Below, one piece after another: positions 1-6,630 of a stretch of DNA of 15,547 nt. A program made the position numbers and the translations under genes. The notes under the pieces were generated by a model. That model searched no databases. It was not told the DNA's origin and saw nothing but the letters and a program-made list of their open reading frames with translations. Each line of letters opens with the position of its first letter. Position 1 is the stretch's first letter. The DNA lies in NCBI RefSeq assembly GCF_937890665.1, contig NZ_CALADU010000202.1, forward strand, positions 1-15,547, read 5' to 3'. The DNA comes from an uncultured Subdoligranulum sp. GTDB lineage: Bacteria > Bacillota_A > Clostridia > Oscillospirales > Ruminococcaceae.

Positions 1-277
1 GGTCGATAGGAATCCTGGAAATGATTGTATTTGAAACGGCAAAACGGGGCGGACCCACCAAATTCGTGTGCATATGGCCTCTATGGGGCATCCTTTGGCG
101 GGAGATGCCGTTTATGGACCGCGAAACTGTATCAAAAGTCTTGCAGGACAGTGTCTGCATGCAAAAGAATTGGGATTTGAACATCCTGCCACGGGCGAGT
201 GGATGCAGTTTGATTCTTCGTTACCGCCTTATTTTACAGAATTTCTGAACCGGTTAAGAAAGGAACACCGTGCATGA
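1..277 (+). pseudogene. RluA-family pseudouridine synthase, 3' end, apparently frameshifted
   Basis: This is the C-terminal end of a large-subunit-type rRNA pseudouridine synthase (RluA/RluD family), which isomerises uridine in rRNA. In the frame ending at the TGA at 275-277 the family hallmark TGRTHQIRVHMASMGHP is read from base 44 on, followed by GDAVYG and the usual tail GQCLHAKELGFEHP and QFDSSLPPYF. Upstream, that frame hits a TGA at 32-34. The preceding homologous-looking segment (SIGILEMIVFETAK) lies in the next frame, bases 3-44. One extra base between about 35 and 50 (for example a fifth A in the A run at 41-44) would join the two into one continuous domain. So either the gene is broken here or the sequence has a one-base error. 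The family assignment is strong; the pseudogene status is provisional. The stop overlaps the next start (ATGA at 274-277), implying co-transcription. The 5' part lies outside the window. Confidence 0.75.
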
Positions 278-1104
278 AATCAGCACTCAGCGATTATCTT
301 GTCATTTGTGATATGGATAATACCTTGCTTACGGCCAAGGAAGGCCTTCCGACTTGCAATCGGACGGTGATCCAGCTCTTCATCGAAATGGGGGGCTTGT
401 TTACGGTGGCTACCGGTCGTCCTCCCGAGTCGATTCGCGCAGCATTGGAAGGAATCCGGCTTTCGTTGCCGGCCATTTCCTGCAACGGTGCGCTCTTGTA
501 TGATTTCTCCACAGAGTCGGTTTTGCATCGGTCTACGCTCAATCGCGAGCAGGCAACGGCAGCCATCTCCGACATCTTGCCGAAATTCCCTCGTTTGGGA
601 GTCGAGGTGATGGCAGGAAATGGGGAAATGTATGTGATTCACGCCAACGAATACACGCATGCACATCAGGTGGATGAGCATTTGGGAAGCATTGCCTGCC
701 CCATTGAATGTGTGCCGGACGGATGGGTGAAAGTGGTCTTTGCTTCGGATCCGGAAACCATCCGCAAATTAGGTCAATATGCGAAGACGAAGTATTATGG
801 ACGTGATAATTACTTCTTGGCAACCAACAATATCTACTTAGAAATTATGCCGGGCGGTGTTAGCAAGGCTACGGGAATGCATGATCTTTGTGCACTGATG
901 AACAAATCCCAGAAAAAGACGATTGTAATTGGGGACTATTACAATGATCTGGAATTGATGCGTGCGGCTGGACATGCAGTGGCGGTGGCCAATGCACCGG
1001 CAGAAGTGAAAGCGAATGCCGATGAAGTCACGACCTGTACCTGCTCGGAAGGTGCGGTTGGAGAGTACTTATATCAGTTGATTCGTCACGTGACAGACGT
1101 GTAA
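274..1104 (+). CDS. Cof-type HAD superfamily phosphatase
   Basis: This 276-residue protein is a cytoplasmic haloacid-dehalogenase-type phosphatase of the Cof/Cof-like (HAD-IIB) class, which usually dephosphorylates sugar phosphates, flavin or pyridoxal phosphate. Motif I is DMDNT (nucleophile D13, acid/base D15), motif II is the Thr of TVATGRP (T47), motif III is K198 in GGVSKATG, and motif IV is GDYYND (D221, D225). The gap between motifs II and III (about 150 residues) is where a type-IIB cap fits. The length is typical. The ATG overlaps the stop of the upstream RluA-type gene (ATGA), and AAGAAAGGA at 257-264 serves as ribosome-binding site. An EIIA gene follows after 24 bases, so a sugar-phosphate substrate is plausible, but this is only inference. 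All catalytic residues are intact. Confidence 0.9.
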   Translation: MKSALSDYLVICDMDNTLLTAKEGLPTCNRTVIQLFIEMGGLFTVATGRPPESIRAALEGIRLSLPAISCNGALLYDFSTESVLHRSTLNREQATAAISDILPKFPRLGVEVMAGNGEMYVIHANEYTHAHQVDEHLGSIACPIECVPDGWVKVVFASDPETIRKLGQYAKTKYYGRDNYFLATNNIYLEIMPGGVSKATGMHDLCALMNKSQKKTIVIGDYYNDLELMRAAGHAVAVANAPAEVKANADEVTTCTCSEGAVGEYLYQLIRHVTDV

Positions 1105-1128
1105 GCCCATGACAAAGGGGGACCAATC

Positions 1129-1602
1129 GTGAAAGTGAGCGAATTGATGGATCCCAAGGGAATTCTTCTGTATGCCAATATCAACAATGCGGCAGATGCG
1201 CTTGGCATTTTGGTAGAGCTTCAGGAGGGTATTGGTGTCATTACCAACGGAACTGCCTATTATAACGCAGTATACCAGCGGGAGAACTTTGGTGGGACGA
1301 CGGCGATAGGGGATGGCATTGCCTTGCCCCATGCCGGAAATGCGGGCGTTTCGGCACCGGGTGTTTCTGCACTGACACTGCGGCGTGGTGTAGACTGGGG
1401 CGCACCGGACGGGCGACCGGTTGATTTGTTGTTTATGATTGCCGTCCCGCAAGGGGAAGAGAGTCTTCACCTTCAAATTTTGGCCCGGCTGGTCAATTTG
1501 CTGAGCAGAAATACATTGGTGGATGCGCTGCGCCATGCCAGCAGCCCGCAGCGTTTTCTGGAATTGCTGCAAAAGGCAGAGAATGCCTGTTTCGGCGATT
1601 GA
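1129..1602 (+). CDS. PTS EIIA domain protein, fructose/mannitol type
   Basis: This 157-residue protein is a stand-alone phosphotransferase-system EIIA of the mannitol/fructose (PTS_EIIA_2, PtsN-like) fold. It carries phosphate from HPr on an active-site histidine, either to a sugar-specific EIIB or as a regulatory signal. The hallmark GDGIALPHAG holds the catalytic His68, followed by the ligand-side segment DLLFMIAVPQGEESLHLQILARL. The start is GTG with AAAGGGGG at 1114-1121, seven bases upstream. No EIIB, EIIC or HPr gene lies in the window. It could be the detached EIIA of a distant transporter or a regulatory EIIA-Ntr-like protein; the sequence does not decide. It sits last in the RluA-HAD-EIIA group, just before an intrinsic terminator. 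Confidence 0.9.
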   Translation: MKVSELMDPKGILLYANINNAADALGILVELQEGIGVITNGTAYYNAVYQRENFGGTTAIGDGIALPHAGNAGVSAPGVSALTLRRGVDWGAPDGRPVDLLFMIAVPQGEESLHLQILARLVNLLSRNTLVDALRHASSPQRFLELLQKAENACFGD

Positions 1603-1623
1603 AACTATATTGTACTTTGTGGA

Positions 1624-1654
1624 AGGATCGAGCAATAGGAGCTCGGTCCTTTTT
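1624..1654 (+). terminator. Rho-independent terminator after the EIIA gene
   Basis: A 10-bp stem (AGGATCGAGC with GCTCGGTCCT, one G-U pair) encloses a 7-base loop and runs into a five-T tract. It lies 21 bases after the EIIA stop and closes the first transcription unit. Confidence 0.9.
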
Positions 1655-1726
1655 CAATGTAAAATCGTTGTGCGAACTGCACATGGGATGGTGTGTTATA
1701 ACGGGAGAAATTGTGCAAGGTGAATA

Positions 1727-1756
1727 TTGCTTTACTGCGGTGAAGTGTGCTATACT
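1727..1756 (+). promoter_or_regulatory. Promoter of the ABC importer operon (extended -10)
   Basis: TATACT at 1751-1756 is preceded by TGC at 1748-1750, forming an extended -10. A -35-like TTGCTT lies at 1727-1732 with an 18-base spacer. Transcription would start near 1763. The 11-mer TGTGCTATACT at 1746-1756 nearly repeats upstream of the surface-protein gene (TGTGCTATAAT at 4791-4801), which supports both calls. Confidence 0.7.
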
Positions 1757-1768
1757 TTAAAGCACTAA

Positions 1769-1822
1769 ATCGGCAAAGCGGAGCGGGCAACGTTACAGAC
1801 CCGAGTTTTTAGCGGCGCCGAT
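1769..1822 (+). other. Possible structured 5' leader of the ABC importer operon
   Basis: ATCGGC at 1769-1774 can pair with GCCGAT at 1817-1822, closing a region that also holds a small CGGG/CCCG hairpin (1784-1787 with about 1800-1803). The element starts only a few bases after the predicted transcription start and ends before the GGAGGA ribosome-binding site at 1830-1835. It matches no riboswitch class that I recognise, and T-box landmarks (a specifier stem and the AGGGTGGNACCGCG antiterminator box) are absent. It may simply be a protective 5' structure. Confidence 0.3.
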
Positions 1823-1841
1823 ACGGTTTGGAGGAAGAATA

Positions 1842-2864
1842 ATGAAAAAAGCAGTATCCCTGTTGCTGGCGGCGGCGATGACGGTTGGTCTCTCGGCATG
1901 CGGCAGCGCGGCGTCCAGTTCGGAAGCCTCTTCCGCTGCGGAAACTTCGGAAACTTCTGCCTCTCAGGCATCCGCCGACGGCACCGTATATAAAATTGGG
2001 ATTTGCCAGTTGGTGCAGCATGACGCTTTGGATGCGGCAACACAGGGCTTTAAAGATGCACTGACCGAAAAGCTTGGGGCTGAAGGGGTCAAATTTGATG
2101 AACAGAATGCTTCCGGCGATACAGCCAACTGTTCTACAATCATCAACGGGTTCGTTTCGGCGGACGTGGATTTGATTCTGGCGAATGCTACCGCTCCGTT
2201 GCAGACGGCGACACAGGCCACTTCGGATATTCCCATCCTCGGTACTTCGGTTACGGACTACGCAACGGCGCTGGACATCAGCGATTGGACGGGTACCGTT
2301 GGCGGTAATGTGTCTGGCACTTCGGATCTGGCTCCGCTGGATCAGCAGGCGGCCATGATTCAAGAACTTTTCCCAGAGGCCAAAAATGTGGGTCTGCTGT
2401 ACTGCAGTGCGGAAGCCAACTCTGTATACCAGTGCGACGTCATTGAAGGGTATTTAACTGACATGGGGTACACGGTGGAGCGGTATGCCTTTACCGATAC
2501 CAACGATGTTACCTCGGTGGCACAGACGGCGGCAGATGCTTCCGATGTGATTTACATTCCCACAGACAACACGGCCGCTTCTAATACGGAGGCGATTGCC
2601 AATGTGGTTTTGCCTGCCAAGGTGCCGGTTGTGGCTGGGGAGGAAGGCATCTGCAAGGGCTGCGGTGTGGCAACATTGTCTATCAGTTACTACGATTTGG
2701 GCTACCAGACCGGTACTATGGCTTATCAGATCCTCGCAGAGGGTGCGGATGTTTCTACTATGGCAATAGAATATGCTCCCAATGTGACCAAGAAGTATAA
2801 TGCCGCTAACTGTGAGGCGTTGGGTTTGACCCTGCCGGACGGGTATGAGGCGATCAGCGAGTAA
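1842..2864 (+). CDS. ABC transporter substrate-binding lipoprotein (ABC_sub_bind / TrpX-like)
   Basis: This 340-residue extracytoplasmic binding protein captures the substrate for the permease and ATPase encoded next door. It opens with a lipoprotein signal peptide: a positive MKK, a hydrophobic stretch, and the lipobox LSAC with Cys20 as the lipidated residue. A Ser/Ala/Glu-rich flexible linker follows (about 21-47). The mature part begins VYKIGICQLVQHDALDAA and has the alternating fold of the ABC_sub_bind family (PF04392-type), which is related to the periplasmic-binding/LacI fold. Homologues in Firmicutes are often called TrpX and predicted to bind tryptophan or another aromatic amino acid. 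Here there is no T-box or other substrate-specific signal, so the ligand stays unassigned. The start is fixed by GGAGGA at 1830-1835. A hairpin after the gene probably lets it be made in excess over the membrane parts. Confidence 0.9.
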   Translation: MKKAVSLLLAAAMTVGLSACGSAASSSEASSAAETSETSASQASADGTVYKIGICQLVQHDALDAATQGFKDALTEKLGAEGVKFDEQNASGDTANCSTIINGFVSADVDLILANATAPLQTATQATSDIPILGTSVTDYATALDISDWTGTVGGNVSGTSDLAPLDQQAAMIQELFPEAKNVGLLYCSAEANSVYQCDVIEGYLTDMGYTVERYAFTDTNDVTSVAQTAADASDVIYIPTDNTAASNTEAIANVVLPAKVPVVAGEEGICKGCGVATLSISYYDLGYQTGTMAYQILAEGADVSTMAIEYAPNVTKKYNAANCEALGLTLPDGYEAISE

Positions 2865-2879
2865 GACAAAACGATAACG

Positions 2880-2918
2880 ACAGCGGGAAAAGGGATAATG
2901 CTCTTTCCCCGCTGTTTT
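2880..2918 (+). terminator. Intra-operon terminator-like hairpin between binding protein and permease
   Basis: ACAGCGGG at 2880-2887 pairs perfectly with CCCGCTGT at 2908-2915. Inner AAA/TTT and GGG/CTC pairings lengthen the stem around small bulges, and TTTT follows at 2915-2918. With no new promoter visible before the permease, this probably acts as a partial terminator or 3' stabiliser that raises binding-protein mRNA over permease and ATPase mRNA. Confidence 0.75.
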
Positions 2919-2943
2919 GGTGCTTGAAAATTATATTGCGGAT

Positions 2944-2949
2944 GGAGGA
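2944..2949 (+). promoter_or_regulatory. Ribosome-binding site that fixes the permease start
   Basis: GGAGGA sits nine bases before the ATG at 2959. It favours that ATG over the in-frame TTG at 2917, which lies in the 3' arm and T tract of the upstream hairpin and has no ribosome-binding site. Confidence 0.8.
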
Positions 2950-2958
2950 TGTTTCCCC

Positions 2959-3906
2959 ATGGAATTTTTCACTTCGCTGCTCAATTCGATGCCCGGCGCG
3001 GTAGCGCAGGGACTGATTTGGGGAATCATGGCGATCGGTGTTTACATTACCTATCGAGTTCTGGATATTGCTGACCTTACCGTGGACGGTTCATTGGGAA
3101 CCGGCGGTGCCGTTTGTGTTGTTCTGGTCTTGAATGGTGTGCCGGTTGGATTGGCGTTGTTAGCGGCCACGTTGGCCGGCATGCTGGCTGGTATGGTCAC
3201 AGGTATTTTCCATACGGCCTGCGGGATTCCTGCGATTTTGTCGGGTATTTTGACCCAACTGGCACTCTATTCTGTGAATCTGCGCATTATGGGAACGGGG
3301 ACCGGTGGTGGTAAAGCTAATCTGCCCATCAGTGTGGACAAATACAATCTGTTGGTATCGGCCCGCTATGTGCGCGATATGGCGATTGGCAACCCTCTAA
3401 TCACCTTGGTGATTTTTTGCGTTGTATTGATTGCGGTGCTTTACTGGTTCTTCGGTACGGAGTTGGGCTGCTCGCTGCGTGCGACGGGCGCCAACCAGCA
3501 TATGGCCCGGGCGCAAGGTATCAATACCAGCTTTGCTAAGGTGTTGGGATTGATGATTTCTAATGGGTTAGTGGCATTATCCGGTGGTTTGCTGGCACAG
3601 TACCAAGGCTTTTCGGATATCAATATGGGGCGTGGTGCCATTGTTATTGGATTGGCGGCGGTAATTATCGGTGAGGTGATCTTTAGTAAGATCTTCCGCA
3701 ACTTTGCGCTGAAATTGACGGCCGCGATTATTGGCGCCATTATCTACTATATGGTCATGACATTTGTATTGCGCCTTGGCTTGTCTACTGACGACCTTAA
3801 GTTGCTGACAGCACTGGTGGTGGCGATCTTCTTGACAGTACCGTATTGGAAGAGTCGCTATTTTACCAAACCCAGCGTGAAGAAGGGAGGCAAAACCGAT
3901 GCTTGA
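2959..3906 (+). CDS. ABC transporter permease (TrpY-like, BPD_transp_2 family)
   Basis: This 315-residue integral membrane protein forms the translocation channel of the importer. Several hydrophobic segments are visible (roughly residues 13-33, 47-82, 87-107, 146-165, 193-215, 225-243, 250-272 and 281-296). The N-terminal GIMAIGVYITYRVLDIADL and TVDGSLGTGGA stretch is characteristic of permeases paired with ABC_sub_bind proteins. The loop RATGANQHMARAQGINT (174-190) is where the ATPase would dock, as in branched-chain-amino-acid and sugar permeases of the same superfamily. A longer reading from a TTG at 2917 is rejected because it begins in a hairpin. The 3' end overlaps the ATPase start by eight bases, so translation is probably coupled. 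The basic C-terminal tail (KSRY to KKGGK) is cytoplasmic by the positive-inside rule. Confidence 0.9.
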   Translation: MEFFTSLLNSMPGAVAQGLIWGIMAIGVYITYRVLDIADLTVDGSLGTGGAVCVVLVLNGVPVGLALLAATLAGMLAGMVTGIFHTACGIPAILSGILTQLALYSVNLRIMGTGTGGGKANLPISVDKYNLLVSARYVRDMAIGNPLITLVIFCVVLIAVLYWFFGTELGCSLRATGANQHMARAQGINTSFAKVLGLMISNGLVALSGGLLAQYQGFSDINMGRGAIVIGLAAVIIGEVIFSKIFRNFALKLTAAIIGAIIYYMVMTFVLRLGLSTDDLKLLTALVVAIFLTVPYWKSRYFTKPSVKKGGKTDA

Positions 3907-4693
3907 GATCAAAAATGTGTATAAAACCTTCAACGCGGGAACTGTCAACGAAAAGGTTGCGCTGAATGGGTTGGATTTAAAGTTAGAGGACGGCGACTTT
4001 GTTACTGTAATTGGCGGTAATGGTGCCGGAAAATCCACCATGCTGAACGCTGTGGCGGGTGTTTGGCCGATTGATATGGGGAAAATCATTATTGATGGGC
4101 AAGATGTAACGCGATTGTCTGAACATAAACGGGCTCGGTACATCGGACGAGTGTTTCAAGACCCTATGATGGGAACCGCCGCGACGATGGGAATCGATGA
4201 AAATCTGGCATTGGCGGCACGACGCGGTATGGCGCGCACGCTGCGTACCGGCATTACCAAAAAGGAGCATGAGCAGTATTATAAGCTGCTGCAAACGCTG
4301 GAACTGGGTTTGGAAGACCGTATGACCAGCAAAGTGGGACTCTTGTCCGGCGGTCAGCGGCAGGCAGTCACCCTGTTGATGGCTACCTTGAAAAAGCCTC
4401 GTCTACTGCTTCTTGATGAGCACACTGCGGCTTTGGACCCGAAGACGGCGGCTAAAGTACTAGCGCTCTCCGATAAGATTGTACATGAAAACCACCTGAC
4501 GACCCTGATGATTACGCACAATATGAAAGATGCGATTCGATATGGAAACCGTCTGATTATGATGTATGAAGGCCGCGTGATCTACGATGTAAAAGGAGAG
4601 GAAAAAACAAAGCTTCAAGTAGGTGATTTGCTAAAGCGTTTTGAGCAGGTCAGTGATGGCGATTTTGCCAATGACCGAATGCTGCTGTCCTAA
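3899..4693 (+). CDS. ABC transporter ATP-binding protein (TrpZ-like)
   Basis: This 264-residue cytoplasmic ATPase powers the importer. All nucleotide-binding motifs are intact: Walker A GGNGAGKST (39-47), Q-loop Gln87 in FQDP, signature LSGGQ (149-153), Walker B LLLLDE (169-174, with E174 catalytic) and switch His207 in ITHNM. The Walker B is followed by HTAALDP, where Pro-Thr would be more usual; this His-Thr form is common in this transporter subfamily. The ribosome-binding site AAGGGAGG lies inside the permease gene, and the reading frames overlap by eight bases. It completes a binding protein-permease-ATPase set, and the operon ends six bases later in a strong terminator. Confidence 0.93.
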   Translation: MLEIKNVYKTFNAGTVNEKVALNGLDLKLEDGDFVTVIGGNGAGKSTMLNAVAGVWPIDMGKIIIDGQDVTRLSEHKRARYIGRVFQDPMMGTAATMGIDENLALAARRGMARTLRTGITKKEHEQYYKLLQTLELGLEDRMTSKVGLLSGGQRQAVTLLMATLKKPRLLLLDEHTAALDPKTAAKVLALSDKIVHENHLTTLMITHNMKDAIRYGNRLIMMYEGRVIYDVKGEEKTKLQVGDLLKRFEQVSDGDFANDRMLLS

Positions 4694-4698
4694 CAAGT

Positions 4699-4733
4699 AA
4701 AACGCCTCAGCCCCCACAGGGTTGAGGCGTTTT
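4699..4733 (+). terminator. Rho-independent terminator of the ABC importer operon
   Basis: AAAACGCCTCA at 4699-4709 pairs perfectly with TGAGGCGTTTT at 4723-4733. Inner G-T and three C-G pairs bring the stem to about 15 bp around a five-base loop. The A/T flanks supply a U tract on the + strand and a matching tract on the - strand, so it could work in both directions. Confidence 0.92.
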
Positions 4734-4743
4734 GTCATTGTTT

Positions 4744-4757
4744 TGTAACCCGTTACA
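4744..4757 (+). repeat. Perfect palindrome upstream of the surface-protein promoter, candidate operator
   Basis: TGTAACCCGTTACA is an inverted repeat with six-base arms (TGTAAC and GTTACA) and a two-base centre. It lies about 40 bases upstream of the -10 box, a position suited to an activator or repressor dimer. The TGTAAC half-site recurs upstream of the glycan operon promoter (9378-9383). The regulator is unknown. Confidence 0.45.
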
Positions 4758-4772
4758 TTTTTTGAAAAGGGA

Positions 4773-4801
4773 TATTCAAACGATAGATTTTGTGCTATAA
4801 T
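4773..4801 (+). promoter_or_regulatory. Promoter of the surface SGNH-like protein gene
   Basis: A perfect TATAAT at 4796-4801 is preceded by TGC (4793-4795), giving an extended -10. The -35 region (TATTCA at 4773-4778, 17-base spacer) is a poor match, as is common with extended -10 promoters. Transcription would start near 4808. A second -10-like TATACT at 4811-4816 is less likely because it has no good -35. Confidence 0.7.
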
Positions 4802-4853
4802 GATTTTGTTTATACTAGGTGGGGTATGGCTATCCGCCTCCTGCCTTACTACC

Positions 4854-4860
4854 AAGGAGG
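4854..4860 (+). promoter_or_regulatory. Ribosome-binding site deciding the surface-protein start
   Basis: AAGGAGG precedes the ATG at 4873 by 12 bases. It lies inside the longer in-frame reading from the GTG at 4819, which has no ribosome-binding site and sits almost on the transcription start. The ATG is therefore preferred. Confidence 0.75.
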
Positions 4861-4872
4861 TCACTGTTACCG

Positions 4873-6546
4873 ATGAGCCGTAATCAGTCCCAGTCCCGAC
4901 CCAGTCTCAGCCCTATTCAGCGCAAAGCGTGTATTGTGCTGGCGTTATGTGTGTTGGCGGTGGTTATCAGCTTTGTGGTGGCATGGATTTTGCCGCAAAA
5001 TTTGAATCTGTTTGGCGCCGGCGATTCCTATGACCCGGATCAGTACCCGCTGGATACCAGCTTGGGCGCTATTTTGGGGGATAGTTCCGCAGATGATTCC
5101 TACCTGACCCAGAGCCTGTTTGTGGGGGATCGTAGCGCCGTGTCTTTGCAAAAGGACGGACGCATTACGCTGGATCAGTATGCAGGAAAAGAGGATTTGA
5201 AGATCACTGACTTCTTGCAGGAGAGTTGCGTCGCGTTTGAGGATGATTCCAATACTTATACGATTCCGCAGGCCATCGCAAAGATGAAGGCTCGCCGTGT
5301 ATATGTGATGATCGGCAGTAACGATGTGGATGGCTCGGTCACGGTAGATGAGTTTATCAGCGACTATAAGCAGGCCTTGAAAAATATTGAAAACGCCTAT
5401 TCGTATTGCGACATTATTGCCTGTGCGATTCCGCCTGTTACCAAGGATAGTGACAAAGCTGCAGAAACGCAGACGATTATTGATCAGTTTAATCAGGCTA
5501 TTGCAGCCGCGTGTGATGAACTGGGCTATAAATATCTGAATAGTACCGATATCCTAAAGGATAGCAACGGATATGCCGTAGCGGACTATGTGGACACCTC
5601 TACGGGGGCTTTCAATGCTGCAGGTGCCAATGCATTTTTGGAATATGTTAAATCCCATGCGTATCAGACCGATGATACCCGCCCGGATACCGAAGATATT
5701 CCGAAACGTGCAGAGCAAGCTTCCGGCAGTACGGCTACGCCGAAACCCAGCGCTACACCTACCCAGTTTACGGCAAGTTATTCGGTTGAGGATGCGAGCA
5801 AGGGTACATTGACTGGAAATGGAAAGACTGGGGTTTCCAGTCTGGAGATCCAAGGCAGTTCTGGTTCGCAGGTCAGTGTCACCGCGGTTCCCGCAGAGGG
5901 ATATACCTTCTACAAGTGGAGCGACGGCGTTACGGATGCAACGCGATACGACAACCTGACCAAAGACATTTCTGTGACGGCGATGTTTAACGATGCCCGC
6001 GTGGAGTTGACGCTGGACCGTGGCGATACGACCATCAAGAAGGGCGAATCGATTTCTGTTACAGCAACGGTCAAGCTGGGTGGAAAGAGCTACGATAATA
6101 CCAATGTGCAGTGGGCCGTGAATGACGAGCTGCAGATGAACGGTGGAACATTTACCTTTACACCCAGTGATGTAGGCACCTATGTGGTTAAGGCGGGCAT
6201 TGAGATTAACGGCGGGTTCTCGACGGCTCAAATTACTGTGACGGTACAATCTGATCCCACGGCTATCAGCATCAGTGGTACCGGCACCATCACTGCCGGA
6301 GGCAGCACAACGCTGAACGCCAATGTGCAGAATAAAAACGGCGATGTGACGTGGAGCTGCGATGAAACTTCTTGGACGGCAACGGGGGACCAAGTTACCT
6401 TTACGGCCGATCAGGAGGGAACTTATCATCTGCGTGCAAGAAACAATGGTGCAGAAGCGGTGTTTGTCTTGACGGTTAATGCGGCTCCCACGCCGCAACC
6501 GCAAGCCACGCCGGATGGAAATAGCTCTTCTTCCTCTTCGGAATGA
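4873..6546 (+). CDS. Membrane-anchored SGNH-hydrolase-like surface protein with InlB-like and Ig-like modules
   Basis: This 557-residue protein has a short basic cytoplasmic head, one N-terminal membrane segment (about 19-40) and a large extracellular part. Residues about 78-265 follow the SGNH/GDSL esterase-lipase fold: LFVGD (block I), YVMIGSND (block III, G148-D151) and the typical CAIPPV and FNQAI segments. Two catalytic blocks are altered. Block I reads GDRS (85-88) where GDS is expected, and the block V DGxH site reads TGAF (244-247), so the catalytic His is lost. It is probably a non-catalytic binding or scaffold domain. A Pro/Thr-rich linker leads to an InlB-B-repeat-like module (about 298-373, with FYKWSDG), two Ig-like modules (about 376-459 and 462-536) and a Pro/Ser tail without an LPXTG signal. 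The gene has its own promoter and no operon partner. The product is likely bound to wall glycan; this is inference. Confidence 0.85.
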   Translation: MSRNQSQSRPSLSPIQRKACIVLALCVLAVVISFVVAWILPQNLNLFGAGDSYDPDQYPLDTSLGAILGDSSADDSYLTQSLFVGDRSAVSLQKDGRITLDQYAGKEDLKITDFLQESCVAFEDDSNTYTIPQAIAKMKARRVYVMIGSNDVDGSVTVDEFISDYKQALKNIENAYSYCDIIACAIPPVTKDSDKAAETQTIIDQFNQAIAAACDELGYKYLNSTDILKDSNGYAVADYVDTSTGAFNAAGANAFLEYVKSHAYQTDDTRPDTEDIPKRAEQASGSTATPKPSATPTQFTASYSVEDASKGTLTGNGKTGVSSLEIQGSSGSQVSVTAVPAEGYTFYKWSDGVTDATRYDNLTKDISVTAMFNDARVELTLDRGDTTIKKGESISVTATVKLGGKSYDNTNVQWAVNDELQMNGGTFTFTPSDVGTYVVKAGIEINGGFSTAQITVTVQSDPTAISISGTGTITAGGSTTLNANVQNKNGDVTWSCDETSWTATGDQVTFTADQEGTYHLRARNNGAEAVFVLTVNAAPTPQPQATPDGNSSSSSSE

Positions 6547-6549
6547 TTT

Positions 6550-6555
6550 TATAAT
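6550..6555 (+). promoter_or_regulatory. Candidate -10 box for the YjjG-like/ABC-F unit
   Basis: TATAAT at 6550-6555 is a perfect -10 hexamer placed just after the surface-protein stop. The -35 region inside the end of that gene (TTCTTC at 6528-6533, 16-base spacer) is weak, so the call rests mostly on the -10 and on the absence of another promoter before 6631. Confidence 0.4.
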
Positions 6556-6563
6556 AATTAGGA

Positions 6564-6611
6564 TGCCGCATATTTGCGGGAGGCCGTGAAGCCTCCCGCA
6601 AATGTGCGGCA
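6564..6611 (+). repeat. 21-bp stem-loop between the surface-protein gene and the YjjG-like gene
   Basis: Bases 6564-6584 and 6591-6611 are complementary over 21 positions (one G-U pair) around the six-base loop CGTGAA. No T tract follows on either strand, so it is not a textbook terminator. It may still stop or pause transcription from the surface-protein gene. If the TATAAT at 6550 is used, it would instead form a hairpin at the very 5' end of the next mRNA. Confidence 0.85.
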
Positions 6612-6630
6612 AGAATAACGGGAGCAAAAC

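Noticed and set aside
1655..1841. T-box riboswitch upstream of the TrpX-like gene
   Set aside because: The AGGGTGGNACCGCG-type box is absent and the leader after the promoter is only about 80 bases.
1915..1975. Short repeats (GGAAACTTC twice) in the binding-protein gene
   Set aside because: They reflect the low-complexity Ser/Glu/Thr linker behind the lipobox, not a mobile or regulatory repeat.
4819..4872. Longer surface-protein start at a GTG
   Set aside because: It has no ribosome-binding site, lies about ten bases from the predicted transcription start, and would translate through the AAGGAGG site serving the ATG at 4873.
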